64,000 nt of DNA from Chryseobacterium lacus (GCF_003336205.1 NZ_QPIE01000004.1:1-64000), one strand, 5' to 3'. Positions 7,352 through 16,588 are shown, counted from the first letter of the stretch. Translations and numbers: made by a program. Notes: generated by a model not told the origin, from the letters alone.

Positions 7352-8620
7352 TTAATGTCCGTGTCCTTCTTCGCCGGTGTTATTCATTTTAGCCAAGATA
7401 AAAAAGGCGTTTTTTGTTACCACTTTTATATTGGCGGGAATTGGTTTTAAAGGTGTAATCTGCGTATAACCCAAATCGGTAGTTCCTTTTGCGACAGGAA
7501 TTTTTTCAAAAGTCACTTCGCCTGCTGTTTTCTTATTCTGATTATTTTTTGGTTCTGAATGCGTGTGACCGTGTTCATCTTTTTCGTTTTCGGCAATTGC
7601 CGTATGTTCTTTCTCGGTATGTTCATCCGAAACGATAAAAATAAAATCCTGTCCTTTATCATTTACTATGGATGCTGTAGGTACAGAAGGTGTAGTTTTG
7701 GTATCAAGACTGATTATCGCCGTAACGCTCATTCCATCAATTAATCCGGATTTATCTCCGGTTACATCCGCATGCACGGGAACGGTTTTGCTGTCGCCTT
7801 CAAAAGCGGTTCCAATTGAGGTAATGCGTGCGTCATATTCTTTGGCGGGACTGTTTGTTAATGTAAAATGAATGGTTTGCCCGGGTTGTACTTTAACCAA
7901 ATCTTTTTCATACACATAAATATCCAAATGCAGTGAGGAATTGTTGACAATTTCTGCAATGGGAGAAGCCATATCTACATTACTGCCAATTTGTGCAATG
8001 ACTTTACTCACTGTTCCACTAATAGGAGCACGAACAGACAGTACAGAATTGTAGCCCTGTGAAGCACCAATACTGCCCAACTGTTTCTGCAAACCTGAAC
8101 GCTGACTGCGTAAGGTTGCAAGTTCTGTCTGTGCCTGCTGTAATTTTTTGAGCGGTGCTGCATTTCCTTTGTAAAGTTGCTGTGCCCTTGTTACTTCCAA
8201 TTCTGCCATTTTAATTTGCGCATTCACCTGCTGTAACTGCTGCTGCATCTGAATGAGGTCGGGATTGGAAATGGTTGCGATTACCTTACCTCGGGTAACA
8301 TAACTTCCGGGCTGCACATACAACGAACGCACTACACCACTATAAACAGGGGTTACAAATGCTTTGTTTTGGTTGGGAACTGTAAGCATTCCGCTCACTT
8401 TTACGGAGTTGGTAAGTTCTTTGTTTTCAATACTGCCGTATTCAATCCCGATGGCATTGATCTGTTCGTTGGTGAAGGTTGCAACATTCGGATTTTCGTG
8501 TTCGTCTTTGTGTTGGCTTTCTTCCGTAGTTTCACTATTGTTTTTTTCGATTTGGGTTTCTTTCTTGCAGCCTAAGAGTAAAAGAGAAACTGCAAATAGA
8601 ACTGCTATATATTTTTTCAT
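7352..8620 (-). CDS. czcB: RND efflux membrane-fusion protein (CzcB-like)
   Basis: A 422-residue periplasmic adaptor linking the RND pump to the outer-membrane channel. It has a lipoprotein signal with lipobox LLLLGC (Cys at residue ~18), a first lipoyl half near residue 95 (VRSLYVQPGSYVTRG), a coiled-coil hairpin rich in Gln/Leu (about 122-180), the second lipoyl half (about 195-215), a beta-barrel and a C-terminal domain. Two His-rich stretches (KDEHEN near residue 40 and a longer HTEKEHT...HGHTHS run near residues 333-357) and the final GEEGHGH probably bind metal. It lies between the RND gene (21-nt gap) and the ICMT gene (12-nt gap). It is named czc rather than cus because of the pump next to it. 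Confidence 0.93.
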   Translation of the reverse strand: MKKYIAVLFAVSLLLLGCKKETQIEKNNSETTEESQHKDEHENPNVATFTNEQINAIGIEYGSIENKELTNSVKVSGMLTVPNQNKAFVTPVYSGVVRSLYVQPGSYVTRGKVIATISNPDLIQMQQQLQQVNAQIKMAELEVTRAQQLYKGNAAPLKKLQQAQTELATLRSQRSGLQKQLGSIGASQGYNSVLSVRAPISGTVSKVIAQIGSNVDMASPIAEIVNNSSLHLDIYVYEKDLVKVQPGQTIHFTLTNSPAKEYDARITSIGTAFEGDSKTVPVHADVTGDKSGLIDGMSVTAIISLDTKTTPSVPTASIVNDKGQDFIFIVSDEHTEKEHTAIAENEKDEHGHTHSEPKNNQNKKTAGEVTFEKIPVAKGTTDLGYTQITPLKPIPANIKVVTKNAFFILAKMNNTGEEGHGH

Positions 8621-8641
8621 TTTAAATTCAGTTTTAACCGG

Positions 8642-11600
8642 TTATTTTCCTGTATAATAGTTGTAATTAATGACTGCCTGATTGTAATCATTGAGGGCTT
8701 GCAAATGGTTTTTTCTAATTTCTACTGCCTGTGTAAAGAACTGATACATTTCCGAAAAGCCAATTTCACCGGCACGGTAACTCAACATGGCAGCATCAAA
8801 AATTTGGTCTGCCTGTATGAGACCGGTTCCTTCATAATATTTCAGCAGTTCTTCGGCCTTCATAATTTCGGTGTATGCTGTTTGTTTTTTTGTTGATAGT
8901 TCAGTTTGCTGAAAAATTAACTGCTGCTGTTGCAGTTTCACATCGGCTTCTGCGGCTTCCACTTTGGATTTATAGGCGGATTTACCAAAAATCGGGATTT
9001 CAGCACCCACAGAAAATCCTGTAATTGGGTCTTTAACCCCAAATATGCTTTGAGAAAATATGCGTCCTGAAAAATCAGGTTTGTTCTGCATTTTCTGAAT
9101 TTCAATATTGGCTTTCGAAATCTCAATATTCTGCTGTTGCAATGCGAGTGCAGGGTGAATGCTGTCTGAAATTATTTCTTCCGTCTTTATTTTATTCAGC
9201 GACTGTTTTAAAGGAAGATAATTTTCCGAAGAATTAAGGAAAAGGCTTAACTGTTGTTGCTGCGCTTTAATATCCTGCTGATTTTGTTGCAGGCGTGCCT
9301 GCAATTCCTTCATCCGTGCTTCTGCTGCAATGGCTTCCAAACCGGCTGCTTCACCTGTTTTGAAGCGAAGGTTTGCCGCTTTATACATGGAAGTATAATA
9401 TTCATCCAACTTACTATACAAATTTGCCACCTCCTGCAAATACCACAACTGATAGTAGGAAGCGCTTACTTCTTTGCGAATTACTGCGTCCAAAAGGTTT
9501 TTATTTTTCTTGTGATACTGGGTTTGTTCTTCATAAAATTTTCTTCTTGCCTTGTAAACTCCGGGCCACTGAATGGTTTGTGTTACCGCCAACTGCAATG
9601 CACCTGTCGCCTTACTTGGACGCATCTCCTCATTTTCAAGAAAAATACCTGTTTTGGGAATTTCTCTTTTGGCTTTGGCTTCAATTTCTGCTTTACTGAT
9701 TTGGGCATTATTTACGCTGTATTGCAGATTATTTTGGAAAGCGATATTTACCGCTTCTTCGGGCGAAATTCTTTGTTGGGCAAAGGCACTTCCCCCAACA
9801 AAAATCAGTAAAAATGAAATGATGGTTACAGGTTTGGACTTCAATTTTTTAAGATGTGTTTTCAAGTTATTTTTGGAATTAAAAATAATGTAAAGCAACG
9901 GCAAAACGAAAAGCGTAAGAATGGTTGCCGTAACCAAACCGCCGATAACGACTGTTGCCAACGGACGTTGCACTTCGGCACCACTACCTGTAGAAAGTGC
10001 CATCGGAAAAAATCCGAACGAAGCCACTGCTGCCGTCATCAATACCGGTCTCAAACGGATACTTGTTCCCTGAATTACCCTTCGAAGGATATTATGAACA
10101 CCCGACTGCTGCAAATCTTTGAAAGTGCTTATCAACACAATTCCATTGAGAACTGCTACACCGAAAAGTGCGATAAAACCAACACCTGCCGAAATACTGA
10201 AAGGCATTCCCCGTAACATCAACGCAAAAACACCCCCAATCGCACTCATGGGAATGGCTGTAAAAATGAGAACACTGTCTTTGAGATTTCTGAACGTAAA
10301 AAACAGCAGGACGAAAATAAGTCCTAATGCCACCGGAACTGCAATCTGCAAACGAGAGGAGGCTTCTTTTAGATTTTCGAAAGTTCCGCCATAGGTATAA
10401 TAGTAACCTGCCGGGAGAATTTTTGCATCATTCAGTTTTTTTTGTATTTCGGTTACCACACTTTCCACATCCCTGCCCTTAACATTGAAACCTACCACAA
10501 TACGGCGTTTGCCATCTTCGCGGCTGATTTGTGCGGGTCCTTCTTTAAACTCTACTGTTGCCACCTGCGAAAGCGGTATCTGTACTCCGTTTTCGCCGGG
10601 AATAAAGAGATTACTCACATCATCAATAGATGAACGGTTGATGCTGTCGAGCCGTGCAACCAAATCAAATTTTCTTTCATTTTCAAAAACAACACCTGCA
10701 CTTTCGCCTGCAAAAGCAGTGCTTACTGTATGATTAATATCCTCAATATTCATACCGTAGGAAGCAAGCCTTGCTCTGTCGTAGGTAATGGTTATTTGCG
10801 GTAAACCGTCGGTTTGCTCAATTTGCGGGTCTGTAGCACCTTCCACTGTTTTAACTACATTAGCAACTTTTGGAGCCAATTCTGCAAGTGTATCAATATT
10901 TTCACCAAAAATCTTAATGGCTACGTCCTGACGAACACCTGTCATTAACTCATTGAAACGCATTTGGATCGGTTGTGAAATTTCAAAGAAAACACCGGGT
11001 ATCATTTCTAATTTTTCCATCATTTCGGCACTCAGTTCTTCATAAGATTTTCCGCTGTTTTTCCATTCCTTTTTCGGTTTCAGGGTTACGATAAGGTCGG
11101 ACGCTTCAGGCGGCATCGGGTCTGTAGGGACTTCTGCGCTACCTGTTTTGCCAACCACGGTAATAACTTCCGGAAAAGATTTTAAAATTTTTGAAGCCTG
11201 CATTGAAGTTTCGATACTTTGTGATAATGAAGTTCCCTGTGGCAAAATGCAGTGCACTGCAAAATCACCTTCCTGAAGTTGCGGAATGAATTCGCCGCCC
11301 ATTCGTGAAAAAATTACAAGCGCAACTGTAAGTAAAGCCACTGCTGCTGCAACCACAGCGTATTTCAGTTTGATGGCTTTCTTCAACAAAGGCAGGTAAA
11401 AAGCGTGGAGTTTTTCCATCATACGGTCTGCAAAAGTTTTTTTGTCAGTAATTTTTTTAGACAAAAACAAAGCGGACATCATGGGAATATAGGTTAAAGA
11501 AAGTATGAGTGCACCAAGAATGGCAAAGGAAACGGTTTCTGCCATTGGTCGGAACATTTTGCCTTCTATACCTTGCAGAGAGAGAATTGGCAAATAGACA

Positions 11601-12970
11601 ATGAGGATAATAATCTGCCCGAATGCTGCGGAATTCATCATTTTTTTAGCACTTTTCGCTACGGCGTTGTCCATATTGGCTTGGTTGAGTTTTTTGCCTC
11701 CGTGATGGACTGCGAGAAAATGCAGGGTTGCTTCTACGATAATTACGGCACCATCCACAATCAGTCCAAAATCTATTGCACCCAAACTCATCAGGTTTGC
11801 ACTTACACCGAAAACATTCATCAATCCCAAAGCAAAAAGCATCGAAAGCGGAATAGCAGAAGCCACGATAAGACCTGCCCGTAAATTGCCTAAAAATAGA
11901 ACAAGTACGAGGATTACGATGAGTGCACCTTCCACAAGGTTTTTTTCTACGGTGCTGATTGCACGGTTTACCAAATCGGTTCTGTCCTGAAATGCCTCAA
12001 TAACAACATCCTGCGGAAGGGATTTTTGAATGGTTTCCATTTTTTCTTTTACGCGGCTCACCACTCTTGCAGAGTTTTCGCCTTTCAGCATCATTACGAT
12101 ACCGCCTACAGCTTCTTTGTCGCCATTAAAGGTTAATGCACCGTATCTCACCGCACTTCCCATCTGAACCTGTGCCACATCCTTAATGAGCACCGGAATT
12201 CCGTTTACTTTTTTAATGACAGTATTTGCAATATCATCAAGCCCCGAAATCAAGCCTATACCTCGTATAAAATAGGCATTGGGTTTTTTGTCGATATAGG
12301 CGCCTCCGGTATTCTCATTGTTTTTTTGTAAAGAAGAAAAAATGTCGGCAATGGTTACATTCATCGCTTTTAGGCGAAAGGGATTAATTGCGACTTCATA
12401 CTGTTTCAGTTTGCCACCAAAACTGTTAATTTCTGCCACACCGGGTGTTCCGTAGAGTTGGCGTGCTACAATCCAATCCTGCATCGTTCTGAGGTCTGTA
12501 GGAGAATATTTGTTTTCTGCTCCTTTTTTTGGGTGCAATACATATTGGTATATTTCACCAAGACCTGTAGAAACGGGACCAAGTTCGGGTTTGCCAATCC
12601 CCTGCGGAATTTTTTCTTCGGCTTCCTTCAGTTTTTCGTTTATTAATTGCCTTGCAAAATACACATCCACTTCTTCTTTGAAAACCACGGTAATAACCGA
12701 TAATCCAAATCTGGAAATGGACCTCATTTCTGTAATTCCGGGAATATTGGCAAGGCTTTGTTCTATTGGAAATGTGACCAACTGCTCGGTTTCCTGTGCT
12801 GCAAGTGTAGGTGTGGAAGTAATAATCTGCACCTGATTGTTGGTGATGTCGGGAACTGCATCTATGGGCAATTTTGTAGCACTATAAAGCCCCCAAATAA
12901 TGAGTGCCAAAGTAAAGAGCCCCACAATGAGTTTGTTTTTAATGCTAAACTCTATAATTCTATTAAGCAT
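8642..12970 (-). CDS. czcA: CzcA-type heavy-metal RND pump fused to TolC-like outer-membrane factor
   Basis: A 1442-residue protein. Residues ~1-1040 are a full HME-RND transporter: first TM helix near residue 15, periplasmic porter loops, and in TM4 the motif IDFGLIVDGAVIIVE that marks divalent-cation (Zn/Co/Cd) pumps rather than Cu/Ag pumps. Residues ~1044-1064 form a signal-peptide-like segment (basic KLKSK, hydrophobic core, GGSAFA). Residues 1065-1442 are an outer-membrane efflux protein with two long helical repeats. RND-OEP fusions are known in Bacteroidota. The internal signal suggests the chain is cut after residue 1064 so the channel can reach the outer membrane (inferred). It lies in an operon after DUF6660 and before the adaptor. 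Confidence 0.95.
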   Translation of the reverse strand: MLNRIIEFSIKNKLIVGLFTLALIIWGLYSATKLPIDAVPDITNNQVQIITSTPTLAAQETEQLVTFPIEQSLANIPGITEMRSISRFGLSVITVVFKEEVDVYFARQLINEKLKEAEEKIPQGIGKPELGPVSTGLGEIYQYVLHPKKGAENKYSPTDLRTMQDWIVARQLYGTPGVAEINSFGGKLKQYEVAINPFRLKAMNVTIADIFSSLQKNNENTGGAYIDKKPNAYFIRGIGLISGLDDIANTVIKKVNGIPVLIKDVAQVQMGSAVRYGALTFNGDKEAVGGIVMMLKGENSARVVSRVKEKMETIQKSLPQDVVIEAFQDRTDLVNRAISTVEKNLVEGALIVILVLVLFLGNLRAGLIVASAIPLSMLFALGLMNVFGVSANLMSLGAIDFGLIVDGAVIIVEATLHFLAVHHGGKKLNQANMDNAVAKSAKKMMNSAAFGQIIILIVYLPILSLQGIEGKMFRPMAETVSFAILGALILSLTYIPMMSALFLSKKITDKKTFADRMMEKLHAFYLPLLKKAIKLKYAVVAAAVALLTVALVIFSRMGGEFIPQLQEGDFAVHCILPQGTSLSQSIETSMQASKILKSFPEVITVVGKTGSAEVPTDPMPPEASDLIVTLKPKKEWKNSGKSYEELSAEMMEKLEMIPGVFFEISQPIQMRFNELMTGVRQDVAIKIFGENIDTLAELAPKVANVVKTVEGATDPQIEQTDGLPQITITYDRARLASYGMNIEDINHTVSTAFAGESAGVVFENERKFDLVARLDSINRSSIDDVSNLFIPGENGVQIPLSQVATVEFKEGPAQISREDGKRRIVVGFNVKGRDVESVVTEIQKKLNDAKILPAGYYYTYGGTFENLKEASSRLQIAVPVALGLIFVLLFFTFRNLKDSVLIFTAIPMSAIGGVFALMLRGMPFSISAGVGFIALFGVAVLNGIVLISTFKDLQQSGVHNILRRVIQGTSIRLRPVLMTAAVASFGFFPMALSTGSGAEVQRPLATVVIGGLVTATILTLFVLPLLYIIFNSKNNLKTHLKKLKSKPVTIISFLLIFVGGSAFAQQRISPEEAVNIAFQNNLQYSVNNAQISKAEIEAKAKREIPKTGIFLENEEMRPSKATGALQLAVTQTIQWPGVYKARRKFYEEQTQYHKKNKNLLDAVIRKEVSASYYQLWYLQEVANLYSKLDEYYTSMYKAANLRFKTGEAAGLEAIAAEARMKELQARLQQNQQDIKAQQQQLSLFLNSSENYLPLKQSLNKIKTEEIISDSIHPALALQQQNIEISKANIEIQKMQNKPDFSGRIFSQSIFGVKDPITGFSVGAEIPIFGKSAYKSKVEAAEADVKLQQQQLIFQQTELSTKKQTAYTEIMKAEELLKYYEGTGLIQADQIFDAAMLSYRAGEIGFSEMYQFFTQAVEIRKNHLQALNDYNQAVINYNYYTGK

Positions 12971-13083
12971 CCTTATTTTTTTAGGTTAAAAATGAGAGAA
13001 TAAGCATTACAGATATTATACTGCAATGCGTGGCTATAAACATAGCCGCTCTGTTCCGCAGGCAGAAACCAACGGAAAAATTA

Positions 13084-13401
13084 TTAACCTATTTTGGGTG
13101 GTTGCCAAATGCCGGAAAGTGCACCCGGCAGAAATGAGGAAGTGTAAGAAACTACCTTCTGTGAATATTTGGTAATTCCAATATTAACAGGCAGCTCAGC
13201 AACGGTAGTGGTGCTAAATTGTGCTCCACAACAGGTGCAGGTGCAAAAAGGCGTGCAGTTGTCGGAATGTTTTTGTGTTTCGGTTTTTTTTTGGTTCTGC
13301 TCTACGGTATGATTATCTCCTGGTGCCGCCACTACATCACTACAGGGTGCAGTGAGGAGGAAGGCAAAAAAAAGTGCTAATATGAACGAAAGTGAACGCA
13401 C
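13084..13401 (-). CDS. DUF6660 family small Cys-rich protein
   Basis: A 105-residue protein (a 124-residue form with ATG at 13458 is also possible). It has an N-terminal hydrophobic export signal, a polar middle, the Cys cluster CTPFCTCTCCG near residue 52, and a C-terminal LSGIWQPPK tail. I recognise it as DUF6660, a Bacteroidota family found directly upstream of czcA/cusA-type genes; a periplasmic metal-binding role is likely but unproven. The GTG at 13401 is preferred because the family starts there (RSLSFILALFF). A -7 box 4 nt ahead of it would give a leaderless transcript. It is the first gene of the metal operon, 113 nt before czcA. Confidence 0.75.
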   Translation of the reverse strand: MRSLSFILALFFAFLLTAPCSDVVAAPGDNHTVEQNQKKTETQKHSDNCTPFCTCTCCGAQFSTTTVAELPVNIGITKYSQKVVSYTSSFLPGALSGIWQPPKIG

Positions 13402-13405
13402 GGTG

Positions 13406-13413
13406 CAAAGATA
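13406..13413 (-). promoter_or_regulatory. -7 box TATCTTTG ahead of the metal operon
   Basis: Matches TAnnTTTG exactly and ends 4 nt before the GTG start at 13401. If used, the mRNA would begin at or next to the start codon. Confidence 0.5.
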
Positions 13414-13458
13414 ATAAAATTTCGGAAAAGTGGGGAAATTATTTAGTTTTTTAGACAA

Positions 13459-13678
13459 ATCACAAATAATTATCTCGGTGCCATAAATCTATCTCCATTG
13501 AAGTGAATCATATGGTCTGGAACATCCATTAACCATACTACGCTTTCTCAGGCGATATGTGCTGAATGTTTGCAGTACTTTTAAAGAAGATTTATCATTA
13601 AAAACCTTCAAGAAAAATCATGGTAGTATTAAAGAAATGTATCTAATTTTTCCTTTCTCTTTTCCCAATCCGGCATCA
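13459..13678. other. Intergenic, possible decayed AraC coding sequence
   Basis: No intact gene. Read leftward, it follows a truncated AraC-like N terminus (13679-13900), so it may hold decayed remains of that gene, but no frame shows a recognisable AraC DNA-binding motif. Confidence 0.3.
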
Positions 13679-13900
13679 TTAGAGTTTAAAATTGGCAGAA
13701 AAAGATAAATCTGAAATTGAAAGTCCAGCCAACCAAAAAATAAATTCCCCTTTTTTGCAGTGAAATTTTCGACCATTGAAACTAAATTTTACCGTTTCAC
13801 TTTGGCAATAAATATGGGTATGAAACCTAGTTTGAAAATTATCGGGAAACTGAGCTGTTGATGCGGTTTTGAACAAGATTACTTTTTGATTTTCTGCCAT
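13679..13900 (-). pseudogene. Truncated AraC-type regulator, sensor part only
   Basis: A 73-residue frame. The segment FHTHIYCQSETVKFSFNG (residues ~26-43) and KKGEFIFWLAG (49-59) resemble the cupin-like N-terminal sensor domain of AraC-family regulators, with the usual His and Glu positions. The frame stops right after this, and no helix-turn-helix domain is found in the following 220 bp in any frame. It is divergent from the acetyltransferase operon, which is where a regulator of that operon would normally lie. Either it is a remnant or a small stand-alone cupin-like protein. Confidence 0.45.
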
Positions 13901-13994
13901 ATTTATTCAAATTAAAAAATTGGTTTTAACAAAAATAGGTAATATTTGACATTACTTGCGCTATAAATGTAACAAAACACCTTTAAAATACTTT

Positions 13995-14002
13995 TAACTT
14001 TG
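13995..14002 (+). promoter_or_regulatory. -7 box TAACTTTG of the acetyltransferase operon
   Basis: Exact TAnnTTTG match 18 nt before the ATG at 14021. It rules out the earlier in-frame ATG at 14000. Confidence 0.65.
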
Positions 14003-14020
14003 CCCTATAAATTAAAGGCA

Positions 14021-14590
14021 ATGCAGGCAACAGATATTTTTGAAAGATTACAAAACGGAGAAACCATTTCTTCAAACGATGCTCAAGCGTACAAAATGCG
14101 TGAAGCTTCTTTTGCTACAAAAAAGTTGTTAGTTCAAATGAATAATGCAACGGAACCCGAAGAAATTAGAAGTTTTTTGAGCCAAATTACAGGAACAGAA
14201 ATCGATGAAAGTGTAATGGTTTTTACGCCTTTGCACATCAACTACGGAAAACACACGAAAATTGGTAAAAATGTTTTCATCAATTTCGATTGCGTTTTTC
14301 TGGATTTAGGTGGAATTACCATTGAAAACAATGTACAGATTGCCCCGAAAGTGAGTTTGCTTACCGAAAGTCATCCGCTAAATCCTGCCGAAAGACAATC
14401 ATTAATTCCGAAATCTATTCACATCAAAAAAAATGCGTGGATTGGTGCAAATGCTACCATTTTGCAAGGTGTTACGATTGGAGAAAACGCAGTTGTTGCA
14501 GCAGGTTCGGTGGTTTCAAAAGATGTTCCCGACAATGTAGTGGTGGGTGGAATTCCTGCAAAAATTATTAAAGAAATTAAATCAATATAA
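14021..14590 (+). CDS. Sugar O-acetyltransferase (LacA/NodL/Maa type, hexapeptide repeat)
   Basis: A 189-residue left-handed beta-helix acyltransferase that moves acetyl from acetyl-CoA to a sugar hydroxyl. The N-terminal helical Mac domain (residues ~1-50) is followed by hexapeptide repeats: [26 protein letters not shown] has the layout of the LacA/Maa family, [11 protein letters not shown] carries the catalytic His, and [20 protein letters not shown] gives the last coils; [12 protein letters not shown] closes. The start at 14021 is chosen from the promoter position. It is the first gene of a three-gene unit (1-nt gap to the lipoprotein gene). The substrate is not determined. Confidence 0.9.
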   Translation: MQATDIFERLQNGETISSNDAQAYKMREASFATKKLLVQMNNATEPEEIRSFLSQITGTEIDESVMVFTPLHINYGKHTKIGKNVFINFDCVFLDLGGITIENNVQIAPKVSLLTESHPLNPAERQSLIPKSIHIKKNAWIGANATILQGVTIGENAVVAAGSVVSKDVPDNVVVGGIPAKIIKEIKSI

Positions 14591-14591
14591 A

Positions 14592-15059
14592 ATGAAAATA
14601 GCTATAGCAATTCTAATGTGTTTTGTTTGCATTTCTCTTTTTGCTTGCAGTAAAGATGATGATACAACGCCAATCCAAAATAATGGCACTACAAATAATA
14701 ACCCTTCAACTACTAAAATGAAAATTACAGTTGGCACCACAGTTTTTATCGCAACTTTGTATGATAATCCAAGTGCAAATGCGTTCAAAGCACTGTTTCC
14801 ACTTTCCATCAATATGACGGAATTAAATAACAACGAAAAGTACTTCGATTTGCCCAATCCACTTCCCATAAATGCTTCCGTTGGTGGCGATATTAAAGTA
14901 GGCGATTTAACGCTTTATGGAAGTAATACATTGGTGTTGTTTTACAAAAGTTTCAACACCTCATACAGCTATACAAAGCTTGGCTATGTTGACAACCCAA
15001 CCGGACTTGCAACGGCATTGGGCAATGGAAATGTAGTTGTAAAATTTGAAAATAATTAA
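14592..15059 (+). CDS. Cyclophilin-like fold lipoprotein
   Basis: A 155-residue exported lipoprotein: signal with lipobox SLFAC (Cys at residue ~18), a Thr/Asn-rich linker, then a domain with VFIATLYDNPSANAFKALFP, YFDLPNPLP, VGDLTLYG, LVLFYKSF and a final VVVKFE, the pattern of small bacterial cyclophilin-like proteins. No prolyl-isomerase activity is assured. The ATG at 14592 directly follows the acetyltransferase stop. In other Bacteroidota such genes sit beside acetyltransferases, hydrolases and AraC regulators, as here. Confidence 0.8.
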   Translation: MKIAIAILMCFVCISLFACSKDDDTTPIQNNGTTNNNPSTTKMKITVGTTVFIATLYDNPSANAFKALFPLSINMTELNNNEKYFDLPNPLPINASVGGDIKVGDLTLYGSNTLVLFYKSFNTSYSYTKLGYVDNPTGLATALGNGNVVVKFENN

Positions 15060-15070
15060 ATAAAAATAAG

Positions 15071-16111
15071 ATGAAAAATATAGCAATTATTGCAATCGCA
15101 TTTCTGCTGACCATCGGACAATCATTTGCACAAAATAAAAATTCAAAAGAAATGAATACATCAAAAGAACATTATACTTTTACATTAAGCGATAAAGTTA
15201 CTCGTCAAAAAGTATCTTTCAAAAACCGTTATGGCATCACGCTTTCAGGCGATTTGTATCTTCCAAAAAATGCAGAAAACGAAAAATTATCAGCTTTAGC
15301 AATCAGCGGACCTTTTGGAGCGGTAAAAGAACAATCTTCTGGACTTTACGCCAACGAAATGGCAAGAAGAGGTTTTGCAGTGGTGGCGTTTGACCCATCT
15401 TACACTGGCGAAAGTAGTGGCGAACCGAGAAATTTAGCTTCGCCAGACATTAATACCGAAGATTTCAGTGCAGCAGTTGACTTTTTAGGACTTCAAAAAA
15501 ATGTGGACAGGGAAAAAATCGGCATTATCGGAATTTGTGGTTTCGGAGGATTTGCCTTGAACGCAACCGCTATCGATAAACGTGTGAAAGCAGTTGCTAC
15601 TTCCACAATGTACGATATGACCAGAGTAATGTCGAAAGGTTATAACGATGCAACAACATTAGAACAACGCACAAAAACTTTGGAACAATTAGGCGAACAA
15701 CGCTGGAAAGATGCAGAAGCAGGAACATTTGCTTACGATTCAGAATACAATAAAGCGCCGAAAGATGATGACCCACAATTTATAAAAGAATATTACGATT
15801 ATTATCGCACGCCAAGAGGCTATCACGAACGTTCGGTAAATTCAGGAAATTCTTGGATGGCAACTACACCTTTATCATTTATGAATATGCCTATTTTAAC
15901 GTACATCAAAGAAATTTCGCCACGACCGCTTTTGATTATTGCAGGCGAGAAAGCACATTCAAGATATTTTAGTGAAACCGCATTTGGAAATGCAAACGAA
16001 CCAAAAGAATTAGTCATCGTTCCCAACGCTGTACACATAGATTTTTATGACAAAATTGAGGTTATTCCGTTTGACAAATTGGAGCGTTTCTTTAGAAATA
16101 ATTTGAAATAA
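15071..16111 (+). CDS. Exported alpha/beta hydrolase
   Basis: A 346-residue protein with a cleavable signal peptide (LTIGQSFAQ at residues ~14-22). The alpha/beta-hydrolase core shows ISGPFGAVKEQS (oxyanion region), FDPSYTGESSGEPR, the nucleophile elbow GICGFGG with Cys in place of Ser, RPLLIIAGEKAHS (acid region) and a final PNAVHIDFYD with the catalytic His. Related YcjY-like proteins share the G-x-C-G elbow. Substrate unknown. It follows the lipoprotein gene by 11 nt and ends the operon; the first copy of the 82-bp direct repeat starts 24 nt after its stop. Confidence 0.88.
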   Translation: MKNIAIIAIAFLLTIGQSFAQNKNSKEMNTSKEHYTFTLSDKVTRQKVSFKNRYGITLSGDLYLPKNAENEKLSALAISGPFGAVKEQSSGLYANEMARRGFAVVAFDPSYTGESSGEPRNLASPDINTEDFSAAVDFLGLQKNVDREKIGIIGICGFGGFALNATAIDKRVKAVATSTMYDMTRVMSKGYNDATTLEQRTKTLEQLGEQRWKDAEAGTFAYDSEYNKAPKDDDPQFIKEYYDYYRTPRGYHERSVNSGNSWMATTPLSFMNMPILTYIKEISPRPLLIIAGEKAHSRYFSETAFGNANEPKELVIVPNAVHIDFYDKIEVIPFDKLERFFRNNLK

Positions 16112-16135
16112 AAAATAGCGAAAAGAAGGGCACCC

Positions 16136-16216
16136 GCTAATAACTAAGCTTTCGTTGGGCTTGAAAAACCAACAATGAAAGCCTGTTGAACGGAACCTTC
16201 GGGGGCTTTTTTGGCA
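16136..16216 (+). repeat. ~82-bp direct repeat, copy 1
   Basis: About 91% identical to 17333-17413. It contains a bulged hairpin GCTTTC-GTTGG/CCAAC-aat-GAAAGC and a terminator-like stem AAAGCC/GGCTTTTTT that share the GAAAGCC segment, so only one of the two can form at a time. It starts 24 nt after the hydrolase stop codon. Confidence 0.9.
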
Positions 16217-16252
16217 GTCTATGGAGTTATCGTTTTTAGAATTTAGAGGTAC

Positions 16253-16286
16253 AAAGCAGTTTTTTCAGAAGGACTGCTTTTTTTTG
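16253..16286 (+). terminator. Rho-independent terminator
   Basis: Perfect 8-bp stem AAAGCAGT/ACTGCTTT with a 12-nt loop and a run of nine T. It lies 36 nt after repeat copy 1. Confidence 0.85.
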
Positions 16287-16580
16287 TGGCATTTGGTAGC
16301 CTTTATGAGTGTTTTCTTCGGTTTTTCTTCGCTGCAGCATATAAATTCCCTTACCCGCAAAGGTTATTTTACAGACAGAGGTTGAATAACGAAAAGATAT
16401 TCCGGTGGCGGACCGCGCTGTCCGAAAACGGCAATGGTTATCAGGTTTCCCTCCTTGCAGCACCGGCATTTATTTACGCTGCGCTTTATGTTTGTCTCCA
16501 AACCAAATACCGCGATTGGGTGATGCTTCCTGGGTCAGTATGAAAGAGGATTTACAATGCCGCACGGTTAAGTAATTATG
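16287..16580. other. Intergenic ahead of the HEPN gene
   Basis: Open frames on both strands overlap here (up to 85 codons), but none shows family features, an export signal or a promoter. The base composition is less AT-rich than the HEPN gene that follows. It may be decayed coding DNA. Confidence 0.35.
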
Positions 16581-16588
16581 TATATTTG
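16581..16588 (+). promoter_or_regulatory. -7 box TATATTTG of the HEPN gene
   Basis: Exact TAnnTTTG match 107 nt ahead of the HEPN gene start and directly upstream of two operator-like palindromes. Confidence 0.5.

Noticed and set aside
9254-9811. 185-codon antisense frame in the TolC part of czcA
   Set aside because: It mirrors a strongly conserved coding region on the other strand and has no family features.
12971-13083. Riboswitch between DUF6660 and czcA
   Set aside because: Only a short GGCTAT/ATAGCC hairpin is seen; no known metal-sensing RNA motif and no terminator.
16236-16543. Possible small genes on either strand before the HEPN gene
   Set aside because: Frames of 77 and 85 codons overlap antisense, one covers a terminator, and none has a promoter or recognisable motif.
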